Source: Viridothelium virens
Lineage: Eukaryota > Ascomycota > Dothideomycetes > Trypetheliales > Trypetheliaceae
Assembly: GCA_010094025.1 (NCBI GenBank)
Contig: ML991772.1
Coordinates: forward strand, 558,001 to 622,000
Direction of reading: 5' to 3'
DNA: 64,000 nucleotides
Shown: one piece after another, positions 1 to 8,945 of the stretch
How the letters are laid out: every line of letters starts with the position of its first letter
Numbering within the stretch: the first letter of the stretch is position 1
Notes under the pieces: generated by a model
Database searches by the model: none
What the model was told of the DNA's origin: nothing
The model's input: the letters and a program-made list of their open reading frames with translations, nothing else
Translations under genes and position numbers: made by a program

Positions 1-1243
1 GAACAAGCTGTCTCGTTTCGAGGTCCCAAACGTTGACCTCACCATCTAATAAGCCGCTGTAAAGTATGGTCCCGTCGAGGGCAATACTCAACACAGAGCA
101 CCCTTCGTCTCTTTCGTTCTCAAGCTTGCACAATTCATGAATTCGTCCACCGTGATCAGCGTCCAGGCTCCAGATTTTGATGACACCATCTCCTCCGCCA
201 GAAATCAAGACTTCCTTGTCCACTTGTCCTGAGATGATATCTCTGGCCAGGAGCATGCAATAAACATAGCCATAATGGGCAAATTGGCAGATATTATTCT
301 TGTCAATTTCCAAAGACTGACTTCCCTTGGTAAACTGTCGAGCTTTTGGTGTTGGTGCAACCTCAACAGGTAGTACTTGCCGTGGGTTGCGAACACCTCC
401 AGGGCCGGTCGAGTCAAAGAATCGATCTGCTCGGTAGTATGGATGTGATTCGGACTTTGGAGATGGTCTTGAATCCTTCTCTTTCAAATCGTACCATTGA
501 ATCGAAGTATTTTGAGCACCGAGGTACAGTGTTTGCAAGGCTGACGAATAGGAGACGCAGAAGACGTCCCCAATGTCGTAAGTCGAGAAGACAGAATACC
601 TGCGTCTGAAGTCCTTCGTGTCCCAAACCTGTAAAGGGTCAGCCTAAATCCGAAAATCTGACACTAGGATAGAGGCAGCGTACGTGTACCATGCGGTCAG
701 CAGCACAGGAAAATAGAAGATGGTCGTTTTCAGAATAGCACAATCCAAGAACACTTCCCCGATGACCGGGCAGCACCAATTCACGGTCAAAAGTATCAAT
801 CCGGTAGACCTCAACAAGAGTTAGATCATCGCCACATACTCCATGAGAAGATAGTAGAACTCACTAGAATTTCTCCACCCTGAGTACCAGCAAAAACATG
901 TTCCGGGGAGACGGCCAATGCTAGTATGGACTTGTCATGCTTCATTCGATGCAGTAGCGCTGGTACTTCGTTGTCTTCTTCCAGTGCATGTTTACTGAAT
1001 GAGGGTGGTGAACTAGTATGTACACCGTTCTGAACCACAGTCTCTGAGTTTCCGGGGCTCGATTCTACACCGTGAAGTTGAAGTCAGTTTTTCACCTGCA
1101 TACTTGAGGTCCAAGGGACATGAGCTGGTTCAAAGGCACAGCGAATATCTAACAATCAACGCAGTGGAAACATCAACGAAATTGAATACTATACCTTCCT
1201 CATCCCTGCTTGGAGTTTGGGCTCCATTAACACGGTGATCCAT
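1..1243 (-). CDS. dug2: Dug2-type WD40/peptidase, amino-terminal part (cut by window edge)
   Basis: Exons 1243-1195, 1064-865, 809-684 and 628-1 join in frame and give the first ~334 residues; the gene runs off the window at base 1. The start MDHRVNG is the only ATG that links in frame to exon 2. The visible part is a WD40 propeller: an early HDKSILALAV/FAGTQGGEILV strand pair, then PGHRGSVLGL, GGGDGVIKIWSL and LLDGEVNVWDL. This order matches the amino-terminal WD40 region of fungal Dug2, whose carboxyl-terminal M20-type metallopeptidase half would lie outside the window. In yeast, Dug2 acts with Dug3 (glutamine amidotransferase) as the cytosolic gamma-glutamyl-splitting enzyme of alternative glutathione breakdown. 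Intron 1 is long for this window (130 bp) and lies right after the 16-codon first exon. The family call rests on remembered similarity of the propeller, so another WD40 protein is possible. Confidence 0.72.
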
Positions 1244-2425
1244 CGCACCCAGTTAGCATTCTTTAGTGCTGGCTGCACAAGGAGTGCACTTTTTTCCGTC
1301 GTACCGAGTTTTTTTGACACCTGCTACCAACAGATTTTCTAAAGAAAATGCAAGAACATTGTTATTGAGCCCGTTGTTCCAGGCTAATGATACAAAGATA
1401 GGCAATGATGCAGTACTTCATGCTCAGCTCTAAGTAAACTTTTCTCTGAGAATCATTGCTGATGTCGTGCTTGCAATTGGAAAGAACGCAATCCGGGAGT
1501 GTGGCACGAATGCCTGCAATAGGCTAGATGTGTAATCGGAAGTGACCGCTTCAGCACAAGGAAATAGGGTTGTAGCACCGTAGGACTCACGATTGCCTGA
1601 ATGCCGGAAAGGGCAAATAAGCTGAAGCTTGCGTGGTAATTAAGGTCCCGGACCCTTTTCGAATTACTTAGCCACACCACCTCAGCCACACCAGCGCCGC
1701 CACAGATTGACATCATGCGGCAGACACTGCGATTGGGCATTGCTCGCCCTACCAGGACCAGGGCGACATTGCTCCAAGGTATCCTCTCGGTACCATTGAT
1801 CGTAGAAGCTCGACTAAGCTACGGGAGCGATACATAAAATTGGGCATTGATGCAGGAAAGAAGACGATGGGCAGTCCTGAGACAATGTCAAGACGAGCTA
1901 CTGTACGCGCTGCAGCGGTGACGAGCGCCTACACAAGGGTAGGCCACCAGTGATCTCTCGCCACTTCATGAGATCTTTCACTGGCGTTCCTTTGGCTTCT
2001 TGCCGGACCGCCCCGCCGATTCGAGGCAGTGTGTTGAATGGAGGCGTCCAGATTCAATCATCTCTCACTGGCTGCCTCCACTAGAGACAATGGCTGGTCT
2101 TTGTCTTGATTAAAACCTACCTACGTCTTGTACCTCCTCAAAACCACTACAAGACCAGACCTGCTGTTTTAGCTCGGCTTCCATTATTTATGATTCTTGT
2201 TTTTTGACCTTAGACGATTGTAACAATTGCAACATCGTCCTGACGACGACAAAGACTCACCGATCTTCCCACAGAGCCCTTGTCCTTGATTTCTTCCACC
2301 GACCAGGGTTTGCACATCTCAATCCCGGAATCTACAGACACTCACCGTACTTGTTGATCAAGTGCCTTTCTTGAATATTAATTTCACATCCCAATACCAA
2401 TCCACTACATATTTTTTATCTTACC
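1244..2425. other. Divergent intergenic region, no gene seen
   Basis: This 1.2 kb region separates the minus-strand Dug2-type gene from the plus-strand gene at 2426, so it should hold both promoters. The last ~120 bases before 2426 are T- and C-rich, with a run of T just upstream of the start, as in many fungal leaders. A minus-strand open frame at 1453-1740 has no recognisable domain and I do not count it as a gene. Confidence 0.6.
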
Positions 2426-3789
2426 ATGGCAGCAATCACCCAAACGGTTGCAATTGTCAATCAATCCGGGAAAGTCGTCAAGAGTGTATGTGGAGTTTCA
2501 CAACCCTGCCACAGACCGGAGCTAACAGCAGTTCGTAGAGCAAGCATCTCGTCAATGTCTTCAAAGAAGCCCGCTCCGCCTATCGTGAACGCAAAGCAGA
2601 GCTTAGAGCTGTTCGAGACGCCGAATTAGATGAGAAGCGTACTCGTCATGCCCTCAATAAATTTACCTTCGACGACACAAGATCGGCGACCTCCTCGCGT
2701 ACATCCAAGAGCAAGAGCACCAAAAAGCACAGGTCACACAGCACACGGAAGAGAGAAAGAGGGCCGGCCTTGGAGCGCGGCTACAGCGACAGCTTCTACA
2801 CCAACGATCCCCCTCCCCAGCCTCGCTCGCGAAAGCCCCCCTCATCCCCCCTCCGCTTCGAAGAAGACTACCGCCGACACGCCCAAGGCCGCGAGCTCGT
2901 CCGGCGCAACACCGATGGCAACCTGCACTCCACCACCAGCACCTCTTCCCGCCGACGCCACTCCTACCAGCAGAATCAGCAGCAGCAGGCGCAGCAGCAC
3001 CACGCTCGCTCGAACTCCGACTCCCACATCGACATGGATCTCGCGTACGGCGAGCTCCCGCCTCCGCTGCCCGCACGCCCTTACTCCGATACGCAGGAGC
3101 TGCGGGGCAAGATGACGAAGCTGCAGACGCTGCTGGACGAGGCGAACTGCCTGCAGCACAGCGTGACCGCGATGATTGCGAATCTCGAGCGGAACCCGGA
3201 TGCGTTGGCGGCGGTGGCGCTGACGCTGGCGGAGGTGTCGAGTCTGGTGGGGAAGATGGCGCCTGGGGCGTTGGCGGCGATGAAGGGCAGTTTTCCGGCG
3301 GTGGTGGCGTTGTTGGCGTCGCCGGAGTTTATGATTGCGGCGGGGGTCGGGGTGGGGATTACGGTGGTGGCGTTGGGGGGGTATAAGATTATTAAGAAGA
3401 TTAGGCAGAGGAGGGAGGATGGGGGGAAGGGGGAGGATGGGGAGGGCGAGGTGGAGGCGGAGGGTTCGACGGAGGAGCTGAGGGAGTTGCAGCAGGAGGT
3501 GGATTCGGATGTGAGTCGGATTGAGGTATGGCGGAGGGGAATTGCGGATCTGGAGGCGGAGAGTGTTGGGACGAGTGTGGATGGGGAGTTAGTGACGCCG
3601 CAGGCACGCCGGCAGTTGATTGAGGAAGGGAAGCTGAAGCTTGAGGATTTGAAGGATCATGATAGAAGCGAGACAAAGAAGTCAAAAGGCAAGTCGAGTG
3701 CTGGAAAAAGCGGCAAGACTTCCAAGACGAAAAGTAGGTCGAAGGAGAGGAGAGAACCCTCAAAGCTCAGGCAGTTCTTCACGAGCTGA
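2426..3789 (+). CDS. Conserved fungal protein with a central hydrophobic segment, unknown function
   Basis: Exons 2426-2485 and 2539-3789 (intron of 53 bp, acceptor TAG) give 436 residues. The start MAAITQTVAIVN sits in a good context (taccATGG) and, once spliced, leads into SSKHLVNVFKEARSAYRERK, a basic helical block I associate with a filamentous-fungal family of unknown function. Residues ~70-180 are low-complexity (Ser, Arg, Pro, Gln). A Gly/Ala/Val-rich hydrophobic stretch near residues 265-300 (MIAAGVGVGITVVALGGYKII) could be a membrane-inserting segment, followed by a highly charged Lys/Glu tail ending in LRQFFTS. The coding strand changes from C-rich to G-rich around 3120. The function is not known to me; attachment of the hydrophobic hairpin to a membrane is only an inference. 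Confidence 0.85.
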
Positions 3790-5210
3790 TGCGGATGTGG
3801 TGCAATGGTCGTGGTAATTATTCGTCATCTTACTTTCTGTCGGCGAAACATCTTCTGCGTATATACCATTTCGTTCTACGTGTCAAATCTTGTTCTCTTC
3901 CTATGGTGAAAGATTGACCTTCTGTCGTATGTCGCAAAGAGCCACTATCCCGTGTCGATAGATCGTTGCTGCACACCTCCCACTGCGCAATCTTTGGTAC
4001 GTGGATACCTTTAAAAGGGGCACAGACGATCAGCTGCTTCTGACAGTTGTAAAGAGCAAGGAAACACCCCGAATCCTTAGACTACTGCCATAAAGACGGA
4101 GTCCTCATATCCTATAGATGAGAATCTCTTACAAAGATGCAAGTTTTGGCTGTTTTTCTCTCGAAGGTAATGACTCTCTCCATAAAATCTCTCGTCCCAA
4201 CTGCTCTCGATTATTATTCTGTCCATGCCCTGTCCAACAGTTGGCTGTGGTGAGGTGACGTTGCACGCCGGCCACGCAAGAAATGGTGCGTAGAAATCAA
4301 GAAAGGATTGTAGGGTGGTAGTTTGGAGGGCTTTTCCCCGAGGAGTTCAGGAACTCCCGTTCTGCGCACCCTTCCTGATTGGCCAGATCGTTTGATAATC
4401 TCCCGTGGAAACCAGATCGCATGCAAAGGATCCGGTGTGGATTGTGTGGGCTAGGGGCTGTGTGGCAAGCGTGGCTCTGCTCAGCTTTCAGGCCAAATCA
4501 TATTGATCCTTCCGCAGGAACGACGTCAAGAAATCTCCAGCACTCCAAGTTGCGAGCATTCATTTAGTAAATGATTTGCGCATTTTAGCGCAGCGGGTCA
4601 AGGTGAGTGATCTAAATGACGGAACTTGTAGTAATGTACGTACCTAGTGCAATGGGAGCAGTCCTGTTCTATGAAAAGAAGCGGACACTAAGGAAGACGA
4701 TACTGGCGATGCTGGTCATGATTACGTAGGTTGAAGAGCCCGCAAATGAAATCCTGCGACCGGAAGCTCTAGATGAAAACCAGTTTTGACTGCAACCTGA
4801 TTTGACGGACCATCCTACAATAATATTTTATAGCGAGTAACGAACGCTGTGGTAGATTTGAAATGCCTTGAGAAAAAGTGTGCATTGTGTGCCAAAGTGC
4901 TGTCTCCGAAGTTGCGTTCAGTGCCGAGTGTCCCTACTATTCCTCCGACACGGCATCACATGAATCTAAGCCTCCCAATCTGAGTACGCATACGCACCAT
5001 ACGCGTGCTCTGTGCACCACCTTTGACTTTCCGGGTGCGAAGAGGATAGGCACACAGCCTCATCCACTGCCCTTCCATACATCCCTTGTTACACGATGAA
5101 TGCTGTCTTAATACCTGCCTTAATACCTGGCTTCTCCAACGTAACCTTCCTTCACTTTCATCACTCGCCACTCCCTTCGCTTTGGATCGACGACAAATAT
5201 CTAACACACC
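3790..5210. other. Intergenic region, no gene seen
   Basis: This 1.4 kb region lies between two plus-strand genes. It should hold the 3' end of the gene ending at 3789 and the promoter of the gene at 5211. An 11-bp direct repeat (cttaatacctg) occurs at 5107-5117 and 5119-5129, about 80 bases before the start codon. The short open frames here (for example 4379-4567 and 4878-5099) carry no recognisable domain. Confidence 0.55.
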
Positions 5211-6884
5211 ATGCTGGACGAAAATCTTCCAGGTACCGAAGTCTTTCCCAAATTTGATATTGATCGTGACAACACTAATGTCATTCCAGCCTTCTTCCTC
5301 AAACCATCACCCGACAATATCAAACATAATCGAGCCTTCTTTCTATCATACCATGGCTCCACACCAGAGCCAGCCTACACCTTGAAACAGCCTGACCCAG
5401 CAAGTCCAAATAGCAAGAACCGATACGCTTGCGCTCTCTTCGATGCATACAATCCAGACATACTCTACGGTGAAGTTCTTGTCATACCACAATTCACGCA
5501 GCCCTCCCTATCACAAGAAGAGATTCGCAAGAATGGCGGCGTACCTCCACCACCTCAGCCTATACTCGGCAAAGAATTCACCATCCAGCTTTACAATCCA
5601 GACCAGCAGATACTCGTGACACAAAAGCCGGGATCATGGGGTGGAAGTGCAACCTACGAATTTGCCATGCCACAAAATACCTTCAGAGCTCCCAGTGCAT
5701 CTGCCTTAGACCGAAGCCAAAGTGATCCTGGAGTGGCTGTGACGACACCAAAAGTCTATTTCACATGGAAGAGGGAGAACAAGTTTTCCAAGGATTTAAC
5801 ATGCTTTCTTACCGGTCGATCCACTGATGTGCAAGGGAAGAAAAAGAACAAAGAGCCTGATATTGCCGTTGCTCTCTTCCGTTCGCTCCGAGAAGTCACA
5901 GTCTACGAACCAAACCTTTATCGTGTAGACATGGAAGATCCGAAAGGCCTCGAAGTGACGATTCTGTTGGCGGCAACTGTGATAAAAGATTTGTACTTCG
6001 GAAACGTCAAGGAAGCTTTTAATGTTTCCGAGACAAGTGCTGGGCGAACCAACTCATTTGGTATCCTTCACCGGAAAACATCTTCCCCTCCCGACCCCAA
6101 TGTCGTAGTTACTGCGCCTCCGACAAGTTCTCAGGCCCTTCAGCCGCCAACGGGAGGGCGGGCTAGTCCACATTCGTTGCCAAAGCTACAGACCACTCCA
6201 CCACCTAACAAACATGCTCGCCCGCCTCCAGTTCAAAAATATCCTTCGCAGCGGCCACCGGTGACTGATGCTCGGACTCAATGGGAAATTGACGCCGAAA
6301 CCCAACGCCTCAAAGCACAAGAAGAACGAGAGCGACGGGCTCAAGCCCAAGCCAATGAAGCCAAAAGAAGAGAGCGTGAGCGCCAAGATGAAGCTGAAGC
6401 CCGCCGGCTACAGAAACAGTTAGCGACGGAGGATAAGAACCGTCGAAGAAAACAAGCCGAGGTTGACAAGGAGACGGAAAGGTTGAGAAAGGTTTACGGC
6501 ACGCAGGAAGATGTGCTCGGTCCCTTACCTCCACGACAAACGCAACGTCCGCATAGCTACTCTATACCGTCGGGACGACCACAGGCTTCGCCCAAACAAT
6601 ATCCTTCTCACACCCAACTTCTGCCTCAGGATGCCTTTCTCAGACCCGCTCAGTCCTCACAACATTTGAGGCCTCAGTCAGCGCAGAGTTCGAGACCACA
6701 GCCGCCACCAAGGCAGTCGAACGGAGTTTATTTGCAGCCTGTGGCAGGTTCGAGCTCAGGCTTCTTCGGCGCTCCTCTCGGTACGGGTTACCAAAAGCCC
6801 AAGCCGAAGAGGAGCTTCTTTGGGTTACGGAGCGCGAGCGACGACGGAGGAAGGCTGATGAAGAAGCAGAGCTCTATCTTCTGA
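5211..6884 (+). CDS. Conserved fungal protein with an N-terminal globular domain and disordered tail, unknown function
   Basis: A single exon encodes 557 residues starting MLDENLPGTEVFP. Residues ~1-280 look globular and mainly beta (alternating hydrophobic strands; FALYGEVLVIPQF-like blocks, YFTWKRENKFSKDLTC, GLEVTILLAATVIKDLYFG). The tail is very different: proline-rich to ~345, then a charged coiled-coil-like stretch (residues ~355-420, rich in Glu, Arg, Gln, Ala), then Pro/Ser/Gln-rich sequence. It ends with a basic-aromatic block, KRSFFGLR. I recognise the amino-terminal part as a filamentous-fungal family without an assigned function. No signal peptide or membrane helix is visible, so a cytosolic scaffold role is plausible but unproven. 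Confidence 0.85.
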   Translation: MLDENLPGTEVFPKFDIDRDNTNVIPAFFLKPSPDNIKHNRAFFLSYHGSTPEPAYTLKQPDPASPNSKNRYACALFDAYNPDILYGEVLVIPQFTQPSLSQEEIRKNGGVPPPPQPILGKEFTIQLYNPDQQILVTQKPGSWGGSATYEFAMPQNTFRAPSASALDRSQSDPGVAVTTPKVYFTWKRENKFSKDLTCFLTGRSTDVQGKKKNKEPDIAVALFRSLREVTVYEPNLYRVDMEDPKGLEVTILLAATVIKDLYFGNVKEAFNVSETSAGRTNSFGILHRKTSSPPDPNVVVTAPPTSSQALQPPTGGRASPHSLPKLQTTPPPNKHARPPPVQKYPSQRPPVTDARTQWEIDAETQRLKAQEERERRAQAQANEAKRRERERQDEAEARRLQKQLATEDKNRRRKQAEVDKETERLRKVYGTQEDVLGPLPPRQTQRPHSYSIPSGRPQASPKQYPSHTQLLPQDAFLRPAQSSQHLRPQSAQSSRPQPPPRQSNGVYLQPVAGSSSGFFGAPLGTGYQKPKPKRSFFGLRSASDDGGRLMKKQSSIF

Positions 6885-7461
6885 CTACATGTTTTTTTCT
6901 TTTCCTTTCTCTTTCCTTCTGGCATGTGCACAAATCTGGAGTTCGTTATGATGGCATGGGACATTTAGCATTTTCAGGGCGTCTGTCTTGAGGAAGACTC
7001 AACCCTAATGGGTTTTATGGTACCGAAATAGTGCTCTTGGATTTTGCCGAGCACACCTGCAGAGATACGAGTTCCGGCTTGAGCAAACAGCTGTGCTTCT
7101 GGAATTTCATAAAATGACTTATTTCATAAAATGACTTGTTGCAGACTTTTGACGTGGCTTTTCGTCTTCTACGCTTTTCTCATGCTTTACGAGAATACAA
7201 AAATAGAGGAGCAGCAGCTAACCTAAAGCGTACAGCTCATGGATGCCGAGGTACATTTTTACCTCGAGGGCGCTCTCGTATTTTCCGATCCTTGACCTTT
7301 GCCAAGGACCATCCCGAGCCGCGCAGGCTTACTGTCTGCCTCACATGGAGCCGAGAACCCTTGTCCAAACATACACGATGCAGGATAGCAAATATTTATT
7401 TCTTGCCGTCTCTACCTCAATCCTACCGTCGACGACACCTCATAACAAACCGCCTTAGAAG
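6885..7461. other. Intergenic region with a small tandem repeat
   Basis: This 577-bp region lies between two genes in the same direction. It begins with a T-rich tract just after the stop at 6884 and carries a perfect 17-bp tandem duplication at 7104-7137. No coding region is supported. Confidence 0.55.
7104..7137. repeat. Perfect 17-bp tandem duplication
   Basis: The unit atttcataaaatgactt occurs twice head to tail (7104-7120 and 7121-7137), 325 bp upstream of the esterase start. It looks like a recent slippage product. Confidence 0.95.
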
Positions 7462-8673
7462 ATGGCTACCGTGGCCCCCCTCCCCAAAATCAAATCAATC
7501 AACACTCTCGACTCCATCCGCAAAGCAACCATCACCTACCAACCATTCAAAGCCCTTTGGGTCCTCCTCGCCGTCTCCACCACCCTGATCCGCCTCCCCC
7601 TCTGGACCCTCCTCTATCTCCTCCCCTCCCTTCGCCCAAACCCGCACTGGACCTTCCGTCAAGCCCTCGGCACCCGCATCGTCCGCCTCTTCCTCTACCA
7701 ATCCTCCCTCGTCGAAGTCAAAACCCCCACCTCCCTCTCCCCCGGCGCCGAAAAGTCCCGTTTCGTAACCATCGATCCCTCCTCCTCCCCACGGTACGCC
7801 TCCCTCTTCAAAGGCATTCTCAACTCCGACCCCGCCATCCGGCCCGCCCCCCTCGGCGCCACCTGGTACCCTCAGCCCCCCTCCTCCCCCTCCTCGCCCC
7901 CCGCCGGCGACACCGTCCTCCACCTCCACGGCGGCGCCTTCGTCCTCGGCGACGGCCGCACCGCCGACGCCGGGTTCGCCGCCAAATCCTTCCTGAACGC
8001 ACGCGGCGCGCACATGCGCCACGTCCTCGCGCCGCAATACCGACTGTCCAGCAACCGCGGGGGCCACTTCCCCGCCGCGCTGCAAGACGCAGTGAGCGCA
8101 TACGCGCACCTCGTGCTGGAGCTCGGGGTGCCTGCGTCGCGCGTGATCGTGTCGGGGGACAGCGCGGGGGGCAATCTCGTCATCGCGCTGCTGCGGTATC
8201 TCGCGGAGTACGGGGAGGAAGTTGGGTTGGCTGCGCCGGGTGCCGCGTGGTTGTGGAGTCCGTGGGTGGATCCGATGGCGGCGAGGGATCCGGGGGCGGT
8301 TGCGCGGAATCCGAGGCAGGGGACGGATTTTTTGACGCCTGGGTTTGGGTATTGGGGCGCGTGGAGCTATGTGCCGGCGGAGGGGGCGGTGGTTGAGCCG
8401 GGGGATGCGTATGTGGGCGCGTTGGGGAGGCCGTTTGCGACGAGGACGCCGGTGTGGGTGCAGACGGGGAGTGCGGAGGTGTTGTATGAGGAGGATAAGG
8501 CGTTTGCGGAGCAGATGAAGGGGATCGATGGGAATAGAGTGGAATGTCATGTTGTGCAGCACGCACCGCACGATATTTGCTTGATTGGGCATCTCTTGGG
8601 CTGGGGAGATCAGGCTTTGGAGTGTGCGAAGAGGGCTGGGGAGTTTGTACGGAGAGCAAGGAAAGCTGTGTAA
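7462..8673 (+). CDS. Membrane-anchored alpha/beta hydrolase (HSL/esterase-lipase type)
   Basis: A single exon encodes 403 residues. An uncleaved hydrophobic segment at residues ~31-55 (ALWVLLAVSTTLIRLPLWTLLYLL) suggests a membrane anchor with the catalytic domain behind it. The oxyanion motif HGGAFVLG starts at residue 156 and the nucleophile elbow GDSAGGN places the catalytic Ser at ~234. A late HAPHDICLIGH block near residue 368 supplies the likely His. These are the hallmarks of the hormone-sensitive-lipase/carboxylesterase family, which hydrolyses acyl esters; the substrate cannot be told. The first half of the gene is strongly C-rich and the second half strongly G-rich on the coding strand, which also creates a long antisense open frame that is not a gene. 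The start ATGGCTACC follows an A-rich leader. Confidence 0.9.
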   Translation: MATVAPLPKIKSINTLDSIRKATITYQPFKALWVLLAVSTTLIRLPLWTLLYLLPSLRPNPHWTFRQALGTRIVRLFLYQSSLVEVKTPTSLSPGAEKSRFVTIDPSSSPRYASLFKGILNSDPAIRPAPLGATWYPQPPSSPSSPPAGDTVLHLHGGAFVLGDGRTADAGFAAKSFLNARGAHMRHVLAPQYRLSSNRGGHFPAALQDAVSAYAHLVLELGVPASRVIVSGDSAGGNLVIALLRYLAEYGEEVGLAAPGAAWLWSPWVDPMAARDPGAVARNPRQGTDFLTPGFGYWGAWSYVPAEGAVVEPGDAYVGALGRPFATRTPVWVQTGSAEVLYEEDKAFAEQMKGIDGNRVECHVVQHAPHDICLIGHLLGWGDQALECAKRAGEFVRRARKAV

Positions 8674-8945
8674 GCTCTGGAGAGTATCTACATACCGTAA
8701 AGCTTAATACTATTTAATAGCGGATTGCTGAAAGTAAGCTTGGTATAGAATAATTTCATTGGATATTATCGACATCGACATGTCTTCCTAAGCGAGTGAC
8801 TGTAGACATGGTTTGCAGGTCCATCATCAATTCTCATTTTTTTTCATTGTTTTCCACATCATCTGTATCTTGCTTTTTTCAAACCGTTGCCTCGAAAGTA
8901 TCTCAATTTTCATAAACAGCTAAGATCCTGGTCCAGAGTTGCTCA

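Noticed and set aside
1453-1740. A 95-codon minus-strand frame
   Set aside because: No domain, no neighbouring exons that fit, and it lies in the expected divergent promoter.
7495-8592. A 365-codon open frame antisense to the esterase gene
   Set aside because: It mirrors the esterase codons, is low-complexity (Arg/Pro then Gly/Glu), has no domain, and results from the skewed composition of the sense gene.
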